Shown: positions 1 to 6,055, counted from the stretch's first letter. The stretch is DNA of 9,108 nucleotides from Deltaproteobacteria bacterium (GCA_005879245.1 VBLA01000047.1:1-9108); one strand, 5' to 3'. The notes: generated by a model not told the origin, from the letters alone. Numbers and translations are program-made.

Positions 1-200
1 ATGAGGGCGCGGGGGTTGAGGGTCGCCCACTTGCGCGTCGCGACGGCGACCTCGGCGAGCTGCTCGCTGGTCGTCCCGAACTCGTGCATGTGCCGCGCGG
101 CGGCGAGCGCGTAGCCGGTCGGTGGGCCGGCGAGGCCGAAGGGCACCTCGAACTGGAGCCGGAACGAGTCCGCGCCGAAGCGCGTGCCCGGCATGCCGAT
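1..200 (-). pseudogene. Thiolase (acetyl-CoA acetyltransferase / lipid-transfer type), downstream fragment, frameshifted and cut by window edge
   Basis: Reading the minus strand from position 200 leftwards gives an open frame that begins IGMPGTRFGADSF and continues through FEVPFGLAGPPTGYALAAAR, HMHEFGTTSEQLAEVAV and RKWATLNPRAL to the window edge. The HMHxFGTTxEQLAEVAVxxRxxAxLNP stretch is a hallmark of SCP-2/lipid-transfer-type thiolases, just after the first half of the thiolase fold. It is in a different frame from the upstream fragment (200-457), whose frame ends in TGA at 202-200. In intact relatives these two pieces are separated by roughly 30-40 residues; here they touch. So this is the continuation of the same gene after a deletion with frameshift. 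The rest of the gene, including the C-terminal half, lies outside the window. The family call is secure; whether the lesion is biological or an assembly artefact is not known. Confidence 0.75.
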
Positions 201-457
201 CACCCGCCGATCTGGGTACCGTCGACGTAGCGGGGCCGGATGCCCAGGTACTCCGCGGTTTCCGAGCCCATCCAAAGCCCGGCGCTGAAGACCGCGTCGA
301 CATCGTCCTTCCCGAGGCCCGCGTCGGCCAGCGCGTTCCGCGCTGCCTCGGCGTGGAGCTGGAAGGCCGACTTGTGCGGCAGCTTGCCGTGCTCGTCCGC
401 CTCGGCCGCGCCCACGATCGCAACCCGACCCCGCATCCGGCGGCGCTCCGCGCTCAT
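200..457 (-). CDS. Thiolase family protein, N-terminal fragment (85 aa, ends at premature stop)
   Basis: The frame encodes RGRVAIVGAAEADEHGK near the N-terminus, then AARNALADAGLGKDDVDAVF, SETAEYLGIRPRYVDG and TQIGG. This is the standard N-terminal third of SCP-2-like thiolases, which cleave or form C-C bonds on acyl-CoAs. It then stops at TGA (202-200), directly after the conserved GTQIGG. The nucleophilic-cysteine region of the family normally follows within a few residues and is not encoded here. The start lies one base after the DUF35 stop (TGA-C-ATG), so the two genes are translationally coupled. The second Met (codon 8) fits the family start better and has GGAG about 10 bases upstream. 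In intact form this protein would pair with the DUF35 partner, as in Ltp2/ChsH2-like aldolases or other acyl-CoA thiolase pairs. As it reads here, it cannot be catalytic. Confidence 0.75.
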   Translation of the reverse strand: MSAERRRMRGRVAIVGAAEADEHGKLPHKSAFQLHAEAARNALADAGLGKDDVDAVFSAGLWMGSETAEYLGIRPRYVDGTQIGG

Positions 458-458
458 G

Positions 459-881
459 TCAGGAAGCGGTCGCTGCGGGGCGGAAGCGCGGCAGCGCGAT
501 GTCCGGCGTCACGTCGTCGAAGACCACCTCGACCGGCATGCCGATCCGGATGTGCGCGGGGTCGGCCTCGATGCCGACCAGGTTGGTCATGAGCCGCGGC
601 CCCTCCTCGAGCTCGACGACCGCGAGCACGTAGGGAGACGGCAGCGGGAAGTTCCGCGCGCCCCGGTGCACGACCGTGAAGGTGTGGAGCGAGCCGCGAC
701 CGCTCACCCGCTGCCACTCGAGGTCCGCCGAGAGACAATGCGGGCAGGCCCCGCGCGGATAGAAGTGATGACGGCCGCACGCGCGACAGCGCTGGAGCAG
801 GAGCTCGTGGCGACGGGTGGCCTCCCAGAAGGGACGCGTCTCGGGTGTCGGAACGGGAAGCGGGCCGGTGTACTCGGACAT
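459..881 (-). CDS. Zn-ribbon / OB-fold domain protein (DUF35 family), thiolase partner
   Basis: This is a 140-residue protein, the usual size for the DUF35 family. The N-terminal helix PETRPFWEATRRHELLLQRC leads into a rubredoxin-like zinc ribbon with C32-x2-C35 and C46-x2-C49 (CRACG, CPHC). An OB-fold (about residues 57-125) follows, with GRGSLHTFTVVHRG, YVLAVVELEEGPRLMTNL and IGMPVEVVFDD. Family members have no catalytic residues of their own. They bind an adjacent thiolase and help place the acyl-CoA, as ChsH2 does for the Ltp2 steroid aldolase and as in other thiolase-DUF35 complexes. The thiolase gene follows with a one-base gap, which supports complex formation. Upstream, a TTGACC-N18-TATAAG promoter lies on the same strand; no clear Shine-Dalgarno precedes the ATG. 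The family assignment is firm; the substrate is unknown. Confidence 0.9.
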   Translation of the reverse strand: MSEYTGPLPVPTPETRPFWEATRRHELLLQRCRACGRHHFYPRGACPHCLSADLEWQRVSGRGSLHTFTVVHRGARNFPLPSPYVLAVVELEEGPRLMTNLVGIEADPAHIRIGMPVEVVFDDVTPDIALPRFRPAATAS

Positions 882-928
882 GGCGGATCGCGATGGACTT
901 CGGGGCCGGGTCAGTGTAACGGGTCGTT

Positions 929-958
929 CTTATAGAAGCTCGGCTCCGATCCGGTCAA
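929..958 (-). promoter_or_regulatory. Predicted sigma70-type promoter for the DUF35-thiolase pair
   Basis: On the minus strand, TTGACC (958-953) and TATAAG (934-929) are separated by exactly 18 bases. This would start transcription near 922, about 40 bases before the DUF35 ATG at 881. It is an unusually AT-rich patch in a very GC-rich region and has the same layout as the promoter at 6123-6152. The opposite-strand gene at 973 must be transcribed from overlapping sequence, but I see no equally good plus-strand promoter. Confidence 0.55.
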
Positions 959-972
959 GGTGAAGAGGCTGC

Positions 973-1692
973 ATGAGAGGGAGCTGCTCCCTTCTCGTGC
1001 TCGCCGTCGTACTCTGTGCGGTGGCAAAAGCGGAGACGACGATCCCCTGGGACCAGGCGGCGAAGCACGTCGGCGAGGAGACCACGATCGAGGGGCGGGT
1101 GCTCGGCGTCCACTGCTCGCCGCCCTCGTGCCTGCTCGCATTCGAGCCGAGCTTCAACGGCTTCACCGCCGTCATCCAGGCCGCGAGCTTCGACGTCTTC
1201 CCGCCGGGTGAGCTCGACAAGCGCTACAGCGGCAGGCGAGTGCGCGTGCACGGCAAGATCGAGACGCGCGACGGCAAGCCCGAGATCGTCGTCGCCAAGA
1301 GCGAGGACCTGGCACTCGTCCCCGGCAAGAAGCGAGACGAACCCGAGGAGCGGGTGACGCAGGCGCAGACGGAGGCCATCGAACGCCTGGGTGACGTTCT
1401 CACCCACATCGAGGACCTGACCGAACGCCTGGTCGCGACCGAGGAGCGCGTGGAGACGCTGCTGGCGCAGCTCGAGCAGACCCAGGCCGCCCTCGCCGCC
1501 GCGCAGGCCGAGCAGGCGGCCCCGGCGGCGGCGCCGAGCAACGGCGAGCCCCAGCCGCGCCCGGCCGGAGCGTCAGCTTCGACAGGCGTGGGCGGGCACA
1601 GTCGCTGGTCGGTTTCCCGGGGCCATGAGCTCCCGCGGGCCCGTGCGGTGCTCGCGCGCTTTGCGCGCTCGGGTGGTATCGAGCGCGGCTGA
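973..1692 (+). CDS. Secreted OB-fold protein with C-terminal coiled coil, function unknown
   Basis: Residues 1-20 form a signal peptide (hydrophobic LLVLAVVLCAV, likely cut after AKA). Residues 24-115 look like a nucleic-acid-binding-type OB-fold: IPWDQAAKHVGEETTIEGRV at its start, two cysteines spaced C48-x4-C53, then FEPSFNGFTAVIQA, DKRYSGRRVRVHGKI and DGKPEIVVAKSEDL. An export signal argues against a DNA role; periplasmic OB-folds often bind proteins or small ligands. Residues about 127-182 are heptad-like and charged (QTEAIERLGDVLTHIEDLTE, then ERVETLLAQLEQTQAALAA), a probable coiled coil, followed by an Ala/Pro-rich linker. The last ~45 residues look unlike a folded domain and are encoded by hairpin-rich DNA, so the true end may have been lost through a frameshift. 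AGAGG four bases before the ATG supports the start. It is divergent from DUF35 and appears monocistronic. I do not recognise a named family. Confidence 0.7.
   Translation: MRGSCSLLVLAVVLCAVAKAETTIPWDQAAKHVGEETTIEGRVLGVHCSPPSCLLAFEPSFNGFTAVIQAASFDVFPPGELDKRYSGRRVRVHGKIETRDGKPEIVVAKSEDLALVPGKKRDEPEERVTQAQTEAIERLGDVLTHIEDLTERLVATEERVETLLAQLEQTQAALAAAQAEQAAPAAAPSNGEPQPRPAGASASTGVGGHSRWSVSRGHELPRARAVLARFARSGGIERG
1654..1668 (+). repeat. Short inverted repeat (GCGCGC-TTT-GCGCGC)
   Basis: A perfect 6-base stem with a TTT loop lies near the 3' end of the secreted OB-fold gene, just before the longer hairpin at 1679-1703. Together they make a tandem-hairpin region in the last 40 bases before two convergent genes meet. 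Confidence 0.5.
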
Positions 1693-1703
1693 GCCGCGCT
1701 CGA
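1679..1703. terminator. Bidirectional hairpin, candidate terminator between convergent genes
   Basis: TCGAGCGCGGC (1679-1689) and its exact reverse complement GCCGCGCTCGA (1693-1703) form a perfect 11-bp stem with a 3-base loop, TGA. That loop is the stop codon of the secreted OB-fold gene. The convergent Sir2 gene ends 15 bases further on, at 1718. The stem is very stable, but no clear T-run follows on either strand, so this is either an intrinsic terminator of the U-poor kind seen in GC-rich bacteria or a 3'-end protecting hairpin. Confidence 0.6.
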
Positions 1704-1717
1704 CAACTTCTCACCGT

Positions 1718-2494
1718 CTATCGCTGTAGGCGTACCTGTTCGACCAGGCGTGGCAGGAGCTCGCCGCCTGGGCCCCGGAGGGAGTAGCGGCAGAGGGGGG
1801 TGATCTCGGACTCGTAGGGGTTCACCTCGACGAGATCACCACCGCGCTGCCGGATCGAGATCGGGAACTGGGCCGCCGGGTAGACCGTCGCCGACGTGCC
1901 GGCGACCAGCATGCAGTCGGCGAGCTCGGCCGCTTCGAAGCATTGATCGAGGACGTCGGGCGGGATCGGCTCCCCGAAGGAGACGGTATCGCTCTTGAGA
2001 ATCCCGTGGCAGCGCGAACAGCGGGGCGGGAGCTCGGCGAAGTCGATCGTCTCACGCGGGTAGCGCGCCACGCACTCGATGCAGCGGATGAGCGTCGCGT
2101 TGCCGTGAATCTCGATCAGCCGGCCGCTGCCGGCGGCGCGGTGGAGGTTGTCGACGTTCTGTGTGATGGTGCATTTCAGAACGCCGAGCTCCTCGAGCTC
2201 GACGAGCGCGTCATGGCCCGGATTCGGGCGGGCGGCGGCGAGCGCCTCCCACAGCTCGCGCATGGGCCCCGCCGGGTTCAGGCGCTCCTCCCATGCCTTG
2301 CGCGGGTTCTGCAGGAAGCGCTGGTAGCCGTCCATCGGCGGCTCGCCATGCTTCGTCCAGAGGCCGCCCGGGCCCCGGAAGGGCGGGATGCCGCTCTCGA
2401 CCGAAAGACCGGCGCCCGTGAGCGCTATCGCATAGCGCGCACGGGCGAGACACTCGGCCGCCCGCTCGAGGGCATCGGCATCCCACGGGTCCAT
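1718..2494 (-). CDS. Sir2-family NAD-dependent protein deacylase (sirtuin)
   Basis: The product is a 258-aa sirtuin that removes acyl groups from protein lysines using NAD+. It has ALTGAGLSVESGIPPFRGPG (NAD loop, about residues 24-43), TQNVDNLH (111-118), the catalytic His in HGN (H130), a structural zinc site C138-x2-C141 and C159-x2-C162, then VSFGEPIPPD, the ribose-binding GTSATVYPAA (from 199) and VEVNP. Where desuccinylases such as CobB/SIRT5 have YxxR, this protein reads WEER, so long acidic acyl groups are not clearly predicted. The ATG at 2494 is chosen because GGAGGG sits six bases upstream and the family motifs begin right after it; a longer TTG-started version (2536) has weaker support. 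It lies 72 bases downstream of the di-haem gene on the same strand and may be co-transcribed. Confidence 0.92.
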   Translation of the reverse strand: MDPWDADALERAAECLARARYAIALTGAGLSVESGIPPFRGPGGLWTKHGEPPMDGYQRFLQNPRKAWEERLNPAGPMRELWEALAAARPNPGHDALVELEELGVLKCTITQNVDNLHRAAGSGRLIEIHGNATLIRCIECVARYPRETIDFAELPPRCSRCHGILKSDTVSFGEPIPPDVLDQCFEAAELADCMLVAGTSATVYPAAQFPISIRQRGGDLVEVNPYESEITPLCRYSLRGPGGELLPRLVEQVRLQR

Positions 2495-2500
2495 GGGGAG

Positions 2501-2506
2501 CCCTCC
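2501..2506 (-). promoter_or_regulatory. Ribosome binding site deciding the Sir2 start
   Basis: GGAGGG on the minus strand, six bases before the ATG at 2494, favours this start over the upstream TTG at 2536. Confidence 0.6.
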
Positions 2507-2566
2507 GACTGTCGCGCCCTCGCCCCCGGCTGTCAACGGGAGCGGAGGGCGCGGCGCGGGCGCTAG

Positions 2567-4021
2567 CTAGATCGTGCCGAGGAAGTCGAGCACCTGCTGC
2601 TGCTGGGCCGGCGTCAACCCGAGGAACGCGTCGCGCGACGCAGCCGCCTGGCCGGCATGGAACTGGATCGCCCCAGCGATGTCCTCCGCGCGTCCGTCGT
2701 GCAGCAGCCGCGACTTGGCCCGCACACCCCACAGCGGGGCCGTGCGCATCATCATCGGACCCGCGGCGCCGGAGGTGATACCGTCGCCGAGCGACCCCAT
2801 GTCGTGCAGCAGGAAGTCGGAATACGGATGGATGGTCCGGTTCCGCAGCACGAAGTTGAGGGTGGGAGAGAGCAGCACACCGCCCGTCGTCGGCGGGACG
2901 AAAGCCGCGGGGTTGAAAGACGTCCGGATACTCGCGACGTGACAGCCACCGCAGCCGATCGCGGCGAACAGGCCCTGCCCGGCGCGGGCGTCGGTGCTCT
3001 GGGGGAGCGTCGGCGGTGCGTCCAGTCCGCGCATGAAATCGACGAACCGGTCGACGTCCGCGCGTCCTTCGGCGTCGGGCTGGTCCTCAGGGTCGTCATC
3101 CGCGTCCAGCAGCACGCCGGACAGCGTCTTGTTGAGAGCACAGGTGCTGCGATCGTTCGGGAAGTCGGGATTGCTGATACCGACCTCGTTCAGATAGGCG
3201 TCGCCGGAGAAGCCGCGCAGGGTCGCCACGTCGTCCTTCCAGCCGAAGCGCGCGACGCGGACGGCGCCGAGCTCGGTCACCTGCTTCACGACGCCCCGCA
3301 GGGCGGCCGGCTGGTGCGCTGCGATCTCGACGAAGGTGTGGTCCGAGATCGCTTCGACCAGGCCGAAACCGAAGAGCGGCGTGGCCTGCCGCTCGGCAGT
3401 GCAATTGTGCCCGCTCGCGAAGTCGGCGCTCGTCGGGTCGCAGATCGGCAGGCCCGGAGACCAGCCCGTCTGGGCCATGAGCTCGAGCTGGCAGGGCGAG
3501 AGGTTGCACCCCGCGGACGTGATCTGACAGCCAAGTGGTGACGCTTCGACGCCGTTCTGGAAGAACGGCTGGCCCCCTTGTGTCTGCGGTCCGAGGCGGA
3601 GGATGTTGTCGGATGCGAAGATCTGGAGCGGACCCGGGCGGGTATTGTTCCGGATGCGAATCTCGTTGATGAACGAGCCCGAGCCACCCAGCGCCGGCTG
3701 GAAGTGGCACGTGGCACAGGACCGGCTGTTGAAGAGCGGTCCCAGCTGCGGAAGGCTTTCCACTTCGATGAAGGTTTCCTGCCCGGTAGAGAACACTGCG
3801 AGATCGTCCGGGGCCATGAGCAGCGGGTTGCCGAATCCCGACAGACTCCCACGCGGGCGAGGCATCACGTGGTCGGGAGGTTCGAGGAATGCGGGGCGTT
3901 CCACCCCGGCGGACGCGCCGAGCACCAGCGCCGCGAGCAGCGCGGCCACCACACCGAGCGACCTGATCGTTCCCTTCCCCACGATTCCAGCTGGGCTTCG
4001 CATGGCTGTCCTCCCGCGCAT
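2567..4021 (-). CDS. Di-haem oxidoreductase-like periplasmic protein (DHOR / putative peroxidase family)
   Basis: This is a 484-aa exported c-type cytochrome. An N-terminal signal peptide has basic residues, then LGVVAALLAALVLGASA with cleavage near residue 38. There are two haem-binding CxxCH motifs: CATCH at 102-106 and CGGCH at 357-361. Other family marks are SLSGFGNPL, LFGFGLVEAI, FSGDAYLNEVGISNPDFPND, YSDFLLHDMG, WGVRAKSRLLHDGRAEDIAG and the C-terminal LTPAQQQQVLDFL, all typical of DHOR proteins distantly related to MauG and di-haem peroxidases. It probably performs redox chemistry in the periplasm; the substrate is unknown. Six extra cysteines between the haem sites (for example C165, C172, C177, C194, C207) suggest disulfides. 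The ATG at 4021 is chosen over an open frame reaching 4390, because AAGGAGG lies five bases upstream and a signal peptide follows at once. The gene begins near truncated mobA, on the opposite strand. Confidence 0.9.
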   Translation of the reverse strand: MRGRTAMRSPAGIVGKGTIRSLGVVAALLAALVLGASAGVERPAFLEPPDHVMPRPRGSLSGFGNPLLMAPDDLAVFSTGQETFIEVESLPQLGPLFNSRSCATCHFQPALGGSGSFINEIRIRNNTRPGPLQIFASDNILRLGPQTQGGQPFFQNGVEASPLGCQITSAGCNLSPCQLELMAQTGWSPGLPICDPTSADFASGHNCTAERQATPLFGFGLVEAISDHTFVEIAAHQPAALRGVVKQVTELGAVRVARFGWKDDVATLRGFSGDAYLNEVGISNPDFPNDRSTCALNKTLSGVLLDADDDPEDQPDAEGRADVDRFVDFMRGLDAPPTLPQSTDARAGQGLFAAIGCGGCHVASIRTSFNPAAFVPPTTGGVLLSPTLNFVLRNRTIHPYSDFLLHDMGSLGDGITSGAAGPMMMRTAPLWGVRAKSRLLHDGRAEDIAGAIQFHAGQAAASRDAFLGLTPAQQQQVLDFLGTI

Positions 4022-4026
4022 GGGCC

Positions 4027-4033
4027 CCTCCTT
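4027..4033 (-). promoter_or_regulatory. Strong Shine-Dalgarno for the di-haem protein
   Basis: AAGGAGG on the minus strand, five bases before the ATG at 4021. It fixes the start and shows that the open frame extending upstream to 4390 is not coding. Confidence 0.8.
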
Positions 4034-4205
4034 GTCGATCGCGCCGATCGTTCCGCTGCTGGATGAGCATGCGTAAGCCGTGCCACGGCGGCACCGCCTC
4101 TCACGGCACCGAAAGACCCGACCTTCGTTCGCTCGCGACGCGATCTGCTGCACGCGAATGTGCGACGGTTGACTCTCCGATGCCGCCGATGAATGAGCAC
4201 TCCAC
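4034..4205. other. Intergenic region between di-haem gene and mobA remnant
   Basis: About 170 bases without a convincing gene. It holds two copies of CGGCACCG (4089-4096 and 4104-4111) and a small hairpin, GTGCC-N5-GGCAC (4080-4094), upstream of the di-haem gene on its strand, which could be operator-like. A TTGACT at 4169-4174 has no good -10 partner. The 5' end of mobA should lie at the right side of this region, but no LAGGxSxR-type coding sequence is found in any forward frame. Confidence 0.4.
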
Positions 4206-4754
4206 GGCCGCGATAAGGCCTTCGCGGCGGTCGGCGGCGAGCCGATCGTGGTTCGCACGATCCGTCTCTTCCACGAGCTCTTCCCGCAGGTCGTGGTCGC
4301 CACGCAGCGGCCCGAACGCTTCCGTGGGCTCGACGTCGAGACGGTCACCGACCGCTTCCCGGGCGGTGGGCCGCTCGCCGGGATCCACACCGCCCTCCTC
4401 GCGAGCCGCTACCCGCACGCCTTCGTCGCCGCGTGCGACATGCCCGGGCTCGACACCGGCGTGATCCGCTTTCTCCTCGCCCGCATCGGGACGGCCGACG
4501 CCGTCGTCCCCCGCTGGGAGGGCGACGTCGAGCCGCTGCACGCGATTTACGCGGCCCGCTGTGCGCCGCGGATCGAGGCCGCGCTCCGCGCCGGGCGCCT
4601 TGCCGTCCGCGACTTCCTCGCGGCGGTCGAGGTCGACTACGTGAACGAGGCGGACCTGGGCGCGGTGCGTGGCGCCGCCACGAGCCTCCTCAACGTGAAC
4701 ACCCCCGAGGAGCTCGCCGCCGTGGGGGGGCGCTTCGAGGAAGCGGAGCGGTGA
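4206..4754 (+). CDS. mobA: MobA-like NTP transferase (molybdenum cofactor guanylyltransferase type), 5'-truncated
   Basis: From 4206 the frame reads GRDKAFAAVGGEPIVVRTI, the conserved substrate-binding segment of MobA-like nucleotidyltransferases. It continues with FPGGGPLAGIHTALL, FVAACDMPGLD (metal-binding Asp), DAVVPRWEGDVEPLHAIY, AGRLAVRDFLAAVEVDYV and the C-terminal LLNVNTPEELAAV. MobA attaches GMP to molybdopterin to make the cofactor of molybdoenzymes. The only usable in-frame start is GTG at 4248, which would cut off GRDKAF; upstream of it the frame is closed by TGA at 4194. The glycine-rich LAGGxSxRxG nucleotide-binding motif that should precede GRDK is absent in every frame. So about 15-20 residues are missing and the protein as encoded is probably inactive. 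Its TGA (4752-4754) overlaps a GTG that may be the original NUDIX start. mobA versus another MobA-like transferase cannot be settled without the N-terminus. Confidence 0.75.
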   Translation, partial: GRDKAFAAVGGEPIVVRTIRLFHELFPQVVVATQRPERFRGLDVETVTDRFPGGGPLAGIHTALLASRYPHAFVAACDMPGLDTGVIRFLLARIGTADAVVPRWEGDVEPLHAIYAARCAPRIEAALRAGRLAVRDFLAAVEVDYVNEADLGAVRGAATSLLNVNTPEELAAVGGRFEEAER

Positions 4755-5171
4755 GCCACCAGCCGGGGCGTCTTCAACCTGCGCGGCGAGCTCCTCATCC
4801 ACCTCCGCACGCCGCGGAAGGACGTCTACCCCGCACACTGGGACGTTGCCGTCGGGGGCGTGCTCGCCGCGGGGGAGTCGTTCGAGGTGGGCGCAGGTCG
4901 CGAGCTGGCCGAGGAACTCGGCGTCTCGGCGCCGCTCGAGCCGCTCTTTCCCGTCCGCTACGCCGACGCCGATACCGTCGTCCACGGGATGGCATATCGC
5001 GCGGAGCACGACGGCCCCTTCCGGTTCCAGCCCGAGGAGATCGTGCGGGGCGAGTTCGTGGTCGTGGACGAGGTGACGATCCGCACCGCGCGCGAGCCCT
5101 TTTGCCCCGACGGCCTCGTCGTCCTGGCCGAGTATCGCCGGCGCGTCCTCACCCCGCCGTCTGGCGGATGA
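4755..5171 (+). CDS. NUDIX hydrolase (YfcD / IPP-isomerase-like), lacking its N-terminus and start codon
   Basis: The frame encodes GVFNLRGELLIHLRTPRKDV, then AHWDVAVGG and a perfect NUDIX box GVLAAGE-x7-RELAEELGV (codons 4857-4925), then PVRYADADTVVHGMAYRAEH, PEEIVRGEFVVVDEV and DGLVVLAEYRRRV. NUDIX enzymes hydrolyse nucleoside-diphosphate-linked compounds; this subgroup resembles YfcD and type I isopentenyl-diphosphate isomerase. Relatives begin about 30-40 residues earlier with a short segment on a diol/isomerase-like strand, missing here. No ATG, GTG or TTG is in frame before GTG 4860, which falls inside the NUDIX box and cannot be genuine. The mobA stop at 4752 is in the same frame, immediately upstream. 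GTGA at 4751 could be the original coupled start, now out of frame. The 3' end overlaps the convergent dehalogenase by 23 bases. Confidence 0.72.
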   Translation, partial: ATSRGVFNLRGELLIHLRTPRKDVYPAHWDVAVGGVLAAGESFEVGAGRELAEELGVSAPLEPLFPVRYADADTVVHGMAYRAEHDGPFRFQPEEIVRGEFVVVDEVTIRTAREPFCPDGLVVLAEYRRRVLTPPSGG

Positions 5172-6048
5172 AGTCAACGATCACGCGGGCGAGCTCCTCT
5201 CCGCGATCCTCCTGCAGGAAGTGGCCCCCGCCGACGATCGTCGTGTGCGGCTGCCCGCGCGTCCCGGGGATCTCCTCCTGGAGGAGGCGATCGGCGCCGT
5301 GGGTGACGGGATCCTGGTCGCTGAAGGCGGTGAGGAAGGGCTTCTCCCAGCGCCGGAGCACCTCCCATGCCTTGCGGTTGGGCGGGGCGGCGGGGTCGCC
5401 GGGCGAGGCGGGAACGAGCATCGGGAACCGGCGCGCTCCCGCCTTGTAACGGTCGTCGGGAAAGGGGGCGTCGTAGGCCGCGACCACCTCGTCGCTCAGC
5501 TCGGTCACGCAGCCGCCCTTCACGATGCCGCCCACGTGGAAGTTCGGGGTCTCCTGCGAGTACCGCCGCCAGGCGAGGAACGCCTCGCCGGGAGGACGGT
5601 CGCCGGTCGGGAGGAACGTGTTGGCCGCGACAATCCGCGGAAAGCGTTCCGCATGCTCGGTCGCCAGCCGGAGGCCGATCAGCCCGCCCCAGTCCTGTCC
5701 GACGAGCGTCGCGTCGCGCAGATCGAGCCCGAGCAGGAGACCACGCATCCAGTCGACGTGGCGTTGGTAGGTGTAGTCCTCGCGGTGCACCGGCTTGTCG
5801 GAGCGCCCGAAGCCGATCAGGTCCGGAGCCACGACGCGGTGCCCGGCCGCGACGAGCACGGGGATCATCTTCCGGTAGAGGTACGACCAGGAGGGCTCGC
5901 CGTGCAGACAGAGGACCGTGTGAGCCCCGCGCGGCCCCTCGTCGACGTAGTGGACCCGGAGCCCGTCGACCTCGATGTAGTGCGGGGGGAACGGGTACCC
6001 GGGAAGACCCGCGAAGCGGTCATCCGGGGTGCGGAGGCTCTCGATCAT
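5149..6048 (-). CDS. Haloalkane dehalogenase, subfamily I (DhlA-like alpha/beta hydrolase)
   Basis: The 299-aa protein matches haloalkane dehalogenases, which replace a halogen on an alkyl halide with hydroxyl in the cytoplasm. The start MIESLRTPDDRFAGLPGYPF aligns with the DhlA N-terminus. The oxyanion motif is HGEP (E51) followed by SWSYLYRKMIPV; the nucleophile elbow is VGQDWGG with D119 and the halide-binding W120. In the cap domain, FLAW (W160) fits the second halide-binding Trp of DhlA. AAYDAPFPDDRYKAGARRFP is a family cap motif. The charge relay uses D246 (FSDQDP) and H276 (GGGHFLQED). All catalytic positions are therefore present. ATG 6048 is preferred over two upstream ATGs (6072, 6096), because GGAGGG is seven bases upstream and homology begins there. 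The substrate is not predictable; an epoxide hydrolase is unlikely, given the Trp pair. Confidence 0.9.
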   Translation of the reverse strand: MIESLRTPDDRFAGLPGYPFPPHYIEVDGLRVHYVDEGPRGAHTVLCLHGEPSWSYLYRKMIPVLVAAGHRVVAPDLIGFGRSDKPVHREDYTYQRHVDWMRGLLLGLDLRDATLVGQDWGGLIGLRLATEHAERFPRIVAANTFLPTGDRPPGEAFLAWRRYSQETPNFHVGGIVKGGCVTELSDEVVAAYDAPFPDDRYKAGARRFPMLVPASPGDPAAPPNRKAWEVLRRWEKPFLTAFSDQDPVTHGADRLLQEEIPGTRGQPHTTIVGGGHFLQEDRGEELARVIVDFIRQTAG

Positions 6049-6055
6049 CGGGGCG

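Noticed and set aside
2495..2536. Longer Sir2 start at TTG 2536
   Set aside because: GGAGGG six bases before ATG 2494 and the usual family N-terminus favour the shorter protein.
2531..2536. TTGACA on the minus strand upstream of Sir2 as a promoter
   Set aside because: At 17 bases spacing the -10 would be GACAGT, too weak in this sequence to claim.
4169..4174. TTGACT as a -35 for mobA
   Set aside because: No acceptable -10 at 16-18 bases, and the mobA start itself is missing.
4022..4390. N-terminal extension of the di-haem protein (open frame of 607 codons)
   Set aside because: The extension overlaps mobA, is Arg/Ser-rich without family similarity, and a strong AAGGAGG plus signal peptide place the start at 4021.
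4860..5171. Short NUDIX starting at GTG 4860
   Set aside because: It would remove the first glycine of the NUDIX box and the preceding conserved strand.
4101..5177. Long minus-strand open frame opposite mobA and NUDIX
   Set aside because: It is a GC-rich shadow of the real plus-strand genes with no recognisable domain.
5274..5288. CTCCTC-CTG-GAGGAG inverted repeat
   Set aside because: It lies in the conserved coding sequence of the dehalogenase and is explained by Leu/Glu codons.
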